Below, in pieces: positions 1 to 5,239 of a DNA stretch of 6,437 nt. The number at the start of each line of letters is the position of its first letter. Position 1 is the stretch's first letter. The notes under the pieces are model-generated. The model saw nothing but the letters and a program-made list of their open reading frames with translations, was not told the DNA's origin and ran no database searches. Source of the stretch: Thermoprotei archaeon (GTDB taxonomy: Archaea; Thermoproteota; Nitrososphaeria; Geothermarchaeales; JDFR-13); contig DQVL01000153.1 in the NCBI GenBank assembly GCA_015661745.1, positions 1 to 6,437 on the forward strand, written 5' to 3'. A program made the position numbers and the translations under genes.

Positions 1-332
1 GATTTTGTCGTTATAAGGGTTGGTACACCATATTTCTTCAATAGTTTAAGTATCTTATATGTCATCCTATATCTATTCTCTAGTGGCTGATATGGATCTG
101 TACTTAGTGAGAGAGCTAATGGTTTCCTGGTTCTCGAGACTTTAGCTATATCCTTCTCAAGTGTGTATAGGCTTATATCCTTCCTTCTAGGGTTGAATCC
201 ATCCTTTATATAACTTGTTATATAACAGTATCTACAGCTGAATCTACATCCAGTATATGGATTAAATGTATACTTTGGCGGGCATGTACATAATTTATTT
301 CTCCATGGATCGAACTCTCTAATCAACTTCAT
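1..332 (-). CDS. Radical SAM protein, SPL-like (COG1533 type), N-terminal part, cut by the left window edge
   Basis: About 110 codons read from an ATG at 332 down to base 1 with no stop, so the C-terminal part is missing. Residues 28-37 read GCRYSCRYCY, giving the CX3CX2C cluster (C29, C33, C36) that binds the 4Fe-4S centre used to cleave S-adenosylmethionine. Two further cysteines (C15, C17) lie just before it. The segment STDPYQPLE at about residues 77-85 is a hallmark of the archaeal/bacterial COG1533 family, which is related to spore photoproduct lyase. The family is cytoplasmic and its substrate is generally unknown; I do not assign one. The start is supported by a GAGG site 7 bases upstream and by the ATGA overlap with the stop of the dehydrogenase gene, which implies co-transcription. 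The family call is firm; the biochemical role is not known. Confidence 0.86.
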   Translation of the reverse strand, partial: MKLIREFDPWRNKLCTCPPKYTFNPYTGCRFSCRYCYITSYIKDGFNPRRKDISLYTLEKDIAKVSRTRKPLALSLSTDPYQPLENRYRMTYKILKLLKKYGVPTLITTK

Positions 333-1309
333 ATGTAATCCTCTATCCTAATAATATTCTCTACATTCTCCCCCTTTAGATATCTCTTGACATTATCAAG
401 TGCGTAATCAAGGAGTTTCCTTCTAAACCCACTCCATCCACCTGCCATGTGTGGTGTCATGATTATATTGTCTAACTTGTGTAGGGGAGTCTCTTGATAT
501 GTCTCTTCACCCTTCTTACTTGGGTATCTCCACCAAACATCTATTGCTGCAGTAAACCCTTGATTCTCCTCTAGATGTCGATATAGATCCTCCTCTATTA
601 TTACTGGACCCCTACCAACATTGACTAAGACTGCATTCTTCTTCATCCTACTCAATATATCCTTATCTATAAAGTCTTTGGTTTCCTTTGTTAGGGGGAG
701 TGTAGATATTAATATATCGACTGATCCAATAACATCTCTAATCTTATCTGGCTTTATAACATCGTCTATATATTCGTCTTTGTAGCCCCGTCTATTTACA
801 CCAATCAACTTTCTAGGTTTAAAGGCTCTGAGTCTCTTAGCTATCTCTCTCCCAATATTTCCATATCCCAGAATCATGATTATAGCGTCTCTAATGAGTT
901 GGGGCGTATCATTCCTCCATATCCCCCTCCTCATCCACCTATCAAATAAAACTATTTTCTTGGTGGCCGCTAAAGTCAATGCAATCGCGAATTCCGCGAC
1001 CTCCTCGGCATTGGCACCGGCGTTTGATGATATCATTATATCTTTAGGTAGTAGATTATATGGTAGATTATCTACACCGGCTAATATAGACTGGATAAAC
1101 TTTAGATTTTTTGCATTGGCTAGGATTTCCCTAGTCTTTTCAGATCTAGCTGTAGATACAAGAGCCACCTCAGCCTCTTTAACAGCCTTGTCATAGGGTT
1201 CAATATCGTCTTGGAAATATATCTCGGCGTACTCTCCTATTTTACCAATAACAAATTTTCTGTCTTCATCACTTAAATTCCTAAGTAGTATGAGAACTAT
1301 CTTCTTCAA
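329..1309 (-). CDS. NAD(P)-dependent D-2-hydroxyacid dehydrogenase family protein
   Basis: 326 residues, the usual length for the D-isomer-specific 2-hydroxyacid dehydrogenase family, which interconverts 2-hydroxy and 2-oxo acids in the cytoplasm. Visible marks are the substrate-loop motif AGVDNLP (77-83), the Rossmann motif GYGNIG (148-153), NVGRGPV with the catalytic Arg (R233), and TPHMAGGW with the catalytic His (H287). The end of the second Rossmann strand reads GVNRRG (170-175); Arg residues there often go with NADP(H) preference, which is inference. The catalytic Glu normally found 29 residues after the Arg is Tyr here (Y262, in DVWWRYP), followed by an acidic insert with E268, E269 and E273; this marks a subfamily whose substrate I cannot name. 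The start is TTG with a GGTG site 7 bases upstream; no ATG is available before the upstream stop. It overlaps the radical SAM gene by 4 bases. Confidence 0.9.
   Translation of the reverse strand: MKKIVLILLRNLSDEDRKFVIGKIGEYAEIYFQDDIEPYDKAVKEAEVALVSTARSEKTREILANAKNLKFIQSILAGVDNLPYNLLPKDIMISSNAGANAEEVAEFAIALTLAATKKIVLFDRWMRRGIWRNDTPQLIRDAIIMILGYGNIGREIAKRLRAFKPRKLIGVNRRGYKDEYIDDVIKPDKIRDVIGSVDILISTLPLTKETKDFIDKDILSRMKKNAVLVNVGRGPVIIEEDLYRHLEENQGFTAAIDVWWRYPSKKGEETYQETPLHKLDNIIMTPHMAGGWSGFRRKLLDYALDNVKRYLKGENVENIIRIEDYI
340..343 (-). promoter_or_regulatory. Shine-Dalgarno site for the radical SAM gene
   Basis: Read on the minus strand this is GAGG, followed by 7 bases and then the ATG at 332. 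It lies inside the end of the dehydrogenase gene, so the second gene has its own ribosome-binding site as well as the ATGA stop/start overlap. It supports the chosen start; the frame has a stop six codons further upstream. Confidence 0.5.
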
Positions 1310-1316
1310 TGATCCA

Positions 1317-1320
1317 CACC
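1317..1320 (-). promoter_or_regulatory. Shine-Dalgarno site deciding the TTG start of the dehydrogenase
   Basis: On the minus strand this reads GGTG, 7 bases before the TTG at 1309. GGTG is the core of the archaeal anti-16S site. The reading frame closes at a TAA only a few codons upstream and contains no ATG or GTG there, so the site and the TTG fix the start of the MKKIVLIL N-terminus. Confidence 0.55.
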
Positions 1321-1343
1321 CTTAATTTGTATCTAATCTATAC

Positions 1344-1350
1344 TATTTAA
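1344..1350 (-). promoter_or_regulatory. Possible TATA box for the dehydrogenase/radical SAM operon
   Basis: In the divergent spacer the minus strand reads TTAAATA here, an archaeal TATA-like element. A start of transcription about 25 bases downstream would fall near 1323, giving a short leader of about 13 bases that still carries the GGTG site. The same AT-rich stretch could serve the plus-strand block, but there the spacing would place the transcript start inside the hydrolase gene. No clear BRE or operator is seen. Position and spacing only; not tested. Confidence 0.3.
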
Positions 1351-1362
1351 TTTGTTGAGTTG

Positions 1363-2250
1363 ATGAGGATAAAGATTTTGGGTGGAGAGAGTCTTGGATG
1401 TAGGAGCCTAGCTACATATATCGAGGCTGGAGGATATAAAATATTTATCGATCCTGGAGTAGCCTTAGCCCCGAGGAGATATGGACTTCCACCTCATGAG
1501 TTAGAGATTGGTGTGAAGAAGAAGGTATGGATGGACATTGTTGACCATGCTATAAACTCTGATATAGTAATAGTTACACATTATCATTATGACCATCATA
1601 ATCCATGGGATAACGTGGATGAAGTGTATAAGGGGAAAACTATATTTTTAAAGGATTTTAAGAATTATATCAACCCTAGTCAGATTCGTAGAAGCCATTT
1701 CCTACTACATAGGCTTGAGGAATCTGGTATAGAAACATCTAGGATTGAGGTTGCAGACGGTAGATCCTATGAATTTGGAAATGTATATATAGGGTTTAGT
1801 GAACCATTCTTCCATGGTGATTCACCTAAACTTGGATATGTAATTATGGTGTTAGTTGAATACCATGGTGAGAGGTTCCTATTTACTAGTGACGTGGAGG
1901 GTTTGATGTATGAAGCACCTTTAAACTATATATTATCTGTTAAACCGAGTATTATATTGATGGACGGCCCACCCACCTATCTAAAAAGATATGATATGGA
2001 TACAATAGGATATACATTTAAATCTATTGAGAGATTATGTAGATTACCTACTCTAAAAACCTTAATTATTGATCATCACTTCACTAGGGATAGGGATTAT
2101 AGGAAGATTTTAGAGTCTAGTATATCATGTGAAGATCTTAATATCTCGATATTGAATATAGCGGAGTATATGGGGGCTAAACCCCTTTTTCTCGAGGCAT
2201 ATAGAGATATACTTTATGAGAGGGGTGAACTAGATATTGACATACCTTAG
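1363..2250 (+). CDS. MBL-fold metal-dependent hydrolase, UPF0282/COG2248 family
   Basis: 295 residues from the ATG at 1363. A TTG directly before it (1360) would add one residue, but I prefer the ATG because family members begin close to this M and neither start has a clear Shine-Dalgarno site, so the message may be nearly leaderless. The N-terminal GGESLGCRS and the IDPGVALAPRRYGLPPH stretch (29-45) are typical of the archaeal UPF0282 family. Metal-site motifs of the metallo-beta-lactamase fold are present: THYHYDHH (72-79, HxHxDH), H151 in FFHGDS, D177 in TSDVEG, and D237-H238-H239 in IIDHHFTRD. The product is a soluble, probably dinuclear-metal hydrolase. The substrate is not known for this family; relatives with the fold include nucleases and phosphoesterases. 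Its end overlaps the SMC gene by 14 bases and carries that gene's ribosome-binding site, so it is the first gene of the four-gene block. Confidence 0.9.
   Translation: MRIKILGGESLGCRSLATYIEAGGYKIFIDPGVALAPRRYGLPPHELEIGVKKKVWMDIVDHAINSDIVIVTHYHYDHHNPWDNVDEVYKGKTIFLKDFKNYINPSQIRRSHFLLHRLEESGIETSRIEVADGRSYEFGNVYIGFSEPFFHGDSPKLGYVIMVLVEYHGERFLFTSDVEGLMYEAPLNYILSVKPSIILMDGPPTYLKRYDMDTIGYTFKSIERLCRLPTLKTLIIDHHFTRDRDYRKILESSISCEDLNISILNIAEYMGAKPLFLEAYRDILYERGELDIDIP
2222..2228 (+). promoter_or_regulatory. Shine-Dalgarno site deciding the TTG start of the SMC-like gene
   Basis: GGGGTGA, inside the last codons of the hydrolase gene, with its GGTGA core ending 8 bases before the TTG at 2237. The SMC frame has a TAG at 2231-2233, so TTG 2237 is the only start that keeps the whole N-terminal strand before the Walker A motif. 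Translation of the two genes is probably coupled. Confidence 0.65.
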
Positions 2251-3979
2251 AGAAGTTATACTAGAGAATTTTATGTCCTATGAATATGCAAGGATACCAT
2301 TTAAAAATGGATTAAATCTAATTTTAGGTCCAAATGGAGCTGGTAAGTCGTCAATATTATTAGGTATCTCTCTGGCTCTTGGACAGAGTCATACCGAGAG
2401 GGGGCGTAGACTCTCCGACTTGATTAGGTTTGGAAAGGATATTGCGAGAGTATCAATTGTATTCGATAATTCTGAGGTTGATGGTAAGAAACCATTTCCA
2501 GGGATAAAGGGTGATTCGGTCGTCCTAACTAGGATTCTGAGAAGGGATGGAAACTATTATTTTGAGGTGAATTATAGGAGCGCCCCGAAATCTGAAGTTA
2601 GATATCTTCTCTCTAAGATAGGTTTGAACCCTGAGAATCTATTAATTATAATGCATCAGAATATGATTGAGTCATTTAACTATATTGATCCCAGGGAGAA
2701 ACTTAAATTGTTTGAGGATGCACTAGGTCTTGGAGGTTTAAGGGAGAGGATTATAGAGGCTAGAGAGCGCCTTAAGAACATTGCTAAGGAGGAGAGTGAT
2801 GTTAAGAAAGCTTTTGACGATGTGAAAGATGCATTGGGTAAATGGGAGGCACTATATAATAAATGGCTAGAAAAGAAGTCCCTTCTCGACGAGCTCGAAC
2901 AATTAAATGCTAAATATGCATGGGCGAGATATGAGATGATTCAGAAGGAGTTGAATAAACTCTTGGATCAAGTTACATATTTAAATGACAGGATAACGTT
3001 TATTGAGACCGATTTAAAGAGGCTTGACCTGGAGACAACATCTATTCTTAGGGATATCGATCATCAAATTAGTGTGTTAAAGGATGTTTTTAGAGATGTA
3101 GAGGGGGGTATCTATATATCTGAAGATACATTAGAAGATGTTCTTGGAAGGCTTAGAAATAATATTCTCAAATATGGTGATATGAGGTCGAAGAAAGCTG
3201 TTGAGCAGTATAAACTTAATGAATTGAGGATACAGGTTAAAAACCTAGAGTCTGAGATTAGGGATTTAGAGGGTGCGCTTAGAGAAGCTAAGGTGTATGC
3301 AAGTCAATTCGATAAAGTCGATGTTGATAAATCTATAACAGAGATCCAGGCTGAGATAAAAAGTTTGAAGAAGCTTTTGGAGAGGTTTAGTGATGTGGAT
3401 GAGTCTGTGGTTGATACATATGAATTCTATATGGGGCAGTATAGGAAGCTTGAGGAGAAATTACTTGAGATTGCGTCTAATAGGGATAGACTACTATCGG
3501 ATCTCAATAGACGTATAGATAAATGGAGAAGTGAGCTCTATAAATATGTGTCTATCGTATCTGAAGAGTTTGGCAGAATACTTTCATACTTCGGTGGTAC
3601 TGGATATTCTAGGTTAGAGGATGCCGATGATATAGATAATGCACATCTAGAGCTATATGTATCATATGGAGACTCTGAGCCTAAGCTCCTAGATGCATAT
3701 ACACAGAGTGGTGGAGAGAGGACCATTGCAGCAGTCTCGTTTCTATTGGCTATACAGAGGTTTGTGAAGAGCCCCTTTAGAGCGATTGATGAGTTCGATG
3801 TACATATGGATCCTAGGAATAGGAGTAGAGTCTTAGAGTTAATGATTAGATATATCTCCGAAGTCGGTGGACAATATATTTTAATAACACCTGGTTATAT
3901 AGGCGAATATATCGGTGACGCTAATGTAATTGTGGTTCAAAAGGTTTCAGGGGCTTCTGGGGTGGCTATAACAGGATGA
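2237..3979 (+). CDS. Short SMC-family ATPase with Smc5/Smc6-like head, no visible hinge or zinc hook
   Basis: 580 residues, about half a normal SMC protein. The N-terminal half of the head holds Walker A GPNGAGKS (31-38) and the Q-loop glutamine Q141 in MHQNMIESF. The C-terminal half holds the ABC signature SGGER (491-495), Walker B with catalytic D518-E519, a D-loop at HMD (523-525) and ILITPG (548-553). The segment SPFRAIDEFDVHMD (512-525) closely resembles Smc6, and DPRNR also recalls Smc5. Between the halves are two charged, heptad-like stretches (about 165-285 and 315-440) that could form a short antiparallel coiled coil. The link at about 286-312 (VEGGIYISEDTLEDVLGRL) is far too short for a roughly 150-residue hinge, and the protein has no cysteine, excluding a Rad50 CxxC hook. 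Expected role: ATP-driven DNA tethering or loop formation. It ends in an ATGA overlap with the kleisin-like gene. Alternative: an orthologue of the crenarchaeal SMC-like protein coalescin (ClsN), which I cannot test here. Confidence 0.93.
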   Translation: MTYLREVILENFMSYEYARIPFKNGLNLILGPNGAGKSSILLGISLALGQSHTERGRRLSDLIRFGKDIARVSIVFDNSEVDGKKPFPGIKGDSVVLTRILRRDGNYYFEVNYRSAPKSEVRYLLSKIGLNPENLLIIMHQNMIESFNYIDPREKLKLFEDALGLGGLRERIIEARERLKNIAKEESDVKKAFDDVKDALGKWEALYNKWLEKKSLLDELEQLNAKYAWARYEMIQKELNKLLDQVTYLNDRITFIETDLKRLDLETTSILRDIDHQISVLKDVFRDVEGGIYISEDTLEDVLGRLRNNILKYGDMRSKKAVEQYKLNELRIQVKNLESEIRDLEGALREAKVYASQFDKVDVDKSITEIQAEIKSLKKLLERFSDVDESVVDTYEFYMGQYRKLEEKLLEIASNRDRLLSDLNRRIDKWRSELYKYVSIVSEEFGRILSYFGGTGYSRLEDADDIDNAHLELYVSYGDSEPKLLDAYTQSGGERTIAAVSFLLAIQRFVKSPFRAIDEFDVHMDPRNRSRVLELMIRYISEVGGQYILITPGYIGEYIGDANVIVVQKVSGASGVAITG

Positions 3980-4701
3980 ATGGAGAGTCTGATGTATATA
4001 GCAGGATAAAATCTCTATCTAAGATGGTGTTGGAGGGGAGTCTTGATCCATTAGACATTGACATATCTATGTTTATTGATCTCCTTTCTAAAGTGGATGT
4101 TGATAGGCTTCCTATAGAACTCTTTATGGAGGATGTAGAAGCCTTGAATGGATTATCCCAAATCTTAAAGTATCAGAAGGAGGCGATAATAAGGTATCTT
4201 GAGGGGTTGAAGCTGGATGAATTGATTGTTAAAACTGCTATATTATCATTGGATATTGACGGATTATCCGAAATAGTTAGAAGGATATATAGGCCATCCG
4301 CTGATATATCAACTATCGATAACGATTTTATCGTGAAGTCACTTCTATACTTTAAAAATATAAGGCGGTTAAAACGTGAATTTACAGATAGGCTGGTAGA
4401 AATCGATTCTATAGATATTCCTATCGAGGAGGATATAAGGAAGCATATGGATATACTATATAAAAGACTTTTAGAGACTTCAAAGGATGAATGGGTCAAT
4501 TATAAAGATATATTGTTGGATAAGCCGATTCTAAATTCATATCTCATTAGTCTATTAGCATCTGAAGGTTATCTAATCATCCGTGTGGATAGAATCTCGG
4601 GTGAGGTATATGTAAAACCGCTCAGTAAAAAAGTCAATATTGTTAATCCTGTATCGATTCCTATAGTGGTGGATATATATGGATATGGAGAGGAAGATTA
4701 A
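3976..4701 (+). CDS. Kleisin-like (ScpA/Nse4-type) candidate subunit of the SMC complex
   Basis: 241 residues without a catalytic motif, signal peptide or membrane segment. The order of parts suggests a kleisin, the protein that bridges two SMC heads. The N-terminal region (about 8-75), with LDPLDIDISMFIDLL at 23-37 followed by a long helix ending in ILKYQKEAIIRYL, resembles the start of ScpA, where an IDI-containing turn precedes helices that pack on the SMC neck. An acidic, poorly patterned linker follows (about 80-165). The end (about 172-216), with a helix ILNSYLISLLASEGYL and then strands IIRVDRISGEVYVKPL, looks like the C-terminal winged helix that binds the SMC cap. The start ATG overlaps the TGA of the SMC gene (ATGA); GGTGG lies 10 bases upstream. 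The last 23 bases overlap the KITE-like gene. The family call comes from pattern and gene order, not from a search; a lineage-specific unknown protein remains possible. Confidence 0.62.
   Translation: MNGESDVYSRIKSLSKMVLEGSLDPLDIDISMFIDLLSKVDVDRLPIELFMEDVEALNGLSQILKYQKEAIIRYLEGLKLDELIVKTAILSLDIDGLSEIVRRIYRPSADISTIDNDFIVKSLLYFKNIRRLKREFTDRLVEIDSIDIPIEEDIRKHMDILYKRLLETSKDEWVNYKDILLDKPILNSYLISLLASEGYLIIRVDRISGEVYVKPLSKKVNIVNPVSIPIVVDIYGYGEED
4668..4672 (+). promoter_or_regulatory. Shine-Dalgarno site for the KITE-like gene
   Basis: GGTGG within the kleisin-like gene, ending 6 bases before the ATG at 4679 and 12 bases before the next in-frame ATG at 4685. The spacing favours the first ATG (MDMERK N-terminus). 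Confidence 0.5.
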
Positions 4702-5239
4702 AAGGGCTGCCTATCTCTTATTGGTTAGGAGGCATAGCTATCCTGGTGCACGTGAATGGGAGCTTGAGAAATATTTAGGTAGGAACTATGAGGAGGTTTT
4801 AAAGAGGCTTGGTGAGATACTAATTAAGATCGGTCTGGAGATTAAAGTGGTAAATATCCCTGAAGGTGATCGTATACTAAAGCATTATTTAGTCGTGCCT
4901 GAGAGAAGTGTTAAAGAGTCTATTGGTGGATCTATATTCAGGTCTGATGAGGCGGCTGTATTAGCTATAGCAGTATCTACCATAATTTCATCGGAGAATA
5001 TGAGGGCTCCAAAGGGTGAGATCATCGAGTTGGCAAAGACGAAGCTTCCACAATATAGAGTTGAAAAGGCACTAAACAGATTTATTAGGCTGAAATATCT
5101 TGTGGAGGATGGTGACTATATAAAATTGGGTCCCAGAAGTTTTTTAGAGCTTGATATAGATATGTTGATTAGTCAATTCACCTCTTCTTTAAAAGGCGTT
5201 GAAGCTGTTTCTCACGGCGGAGATCGAGAAGAATCTTAG
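4679..5239 (+). CDS. Tandem winged-helix KITE protein, MAGE/Nse3-like candidate
   Basis: 186 residues that fit two winged-helix domains. The first (about 4-75) has AAYLLLVRRH and helix EEVLKRLGEILIKIGLEIKVV, then strand KHYLVV; this matches the MAGE pattern of a helix, an L...GLEL-type turn and a Y-L-V strand. The second (about 88-160) has DEAAVLAIAVSTIISSENMRAP, a helix RVEKALNRFIRLKYLVE and the end DYIKLGPRSFLEL, which lines up with the MAGE landmarks of an LL..IL..I helix, a KYL turn and the WGPRA..E motif (here LGPRSFLE, 150-157). KITE proteins bind the kleisin linker of SMC complexes: ScpB in bacterial Smc, Nse1/Nse3 in Smc5/6. The position right after a kleisin-like gene, overlapping it by 23 bases, fits. 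Only one KITE gene is present, suggesting a homodimer. The C-terminal 20 or so residues lie in the overlap with the helicase gene. Alternative: another tandem winged-helix DNA-binding protein. Confidence 0.68.
   Translation: MDMERKIKRAAYLLLVRRHSYPGAREWELEKYLGRNYEEVLKRLGEILIKIGLEIKVVNIPEGDRILKHYLVVPERSVKESIGGSIFRSDEAAVLAIAVSTIISSENMRAPKGEIIELAKTKLPQYRVEKALNRFIRLKYLVEDGDYIKLGPRSFLELDIDMLISQFTSSLKGVEAVSHGGDREES
5178..5239 (+). other. 62-base convergent coding overlap of the KITE-like and helicase genes
   Basis: The KITE-like frame ends at TAG 5237-5239 on the plus strand, and the helicase frame ends at TGA 5180-5178 on the minus strand, so the last 20 or so codons of each gene are antisense to one another. 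No pyrimidine-run terminator is evident on either strand within the overlap, so both transcripts must end inside the opposing gene and will be complementary at their 3' ends. Confidence 0.85.

Noticed and set aside
876..1196. Open frame on the plus strand opposite the dehydrogenase gene
   Set aside because: It lies wholly within a well-supported gene on the other strand, has no recognisable motif, and is explained by the codon composition of that gene.
1310..1362. tRNA, small RNA, operator or clear plus-strand promoter in the divergent spacer
   Set aside because: The spacer is only about 50 bases and AT-rich; no cloverleaf, stable hairpin or inverted repeat stands out, and the TATA-like stretch is badly spaced for the plus-strand gene.
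3538..3726. Minus-strand open frame inside the SMC gene
   Set aside because: It is antisense to the conserved end of the SMC ATPase (signature region), is short and Ser-rich as shadow frames often are, and lacks a ribosome-binding context of note.
2237..3979. Rad50 (with MBL protein as Mre11-like partner)
   Set aside because: There is no CxxC zinc hook (no cysteine at all), the protein is far too short, the Walker B/D-loop segment is Smc6-like, and the neighbouring hydrolase is MBL-fold, not a calcineurin-like Mre11 phosphoesterase.
4173..4499. Minus-strand open frame inside the kleisin-like gene
   Set aside because: Its Ser/Ile-rich, low-complexity product is typical of a complementary-strand shadow of ATA- and GAT-rich coding sequence.
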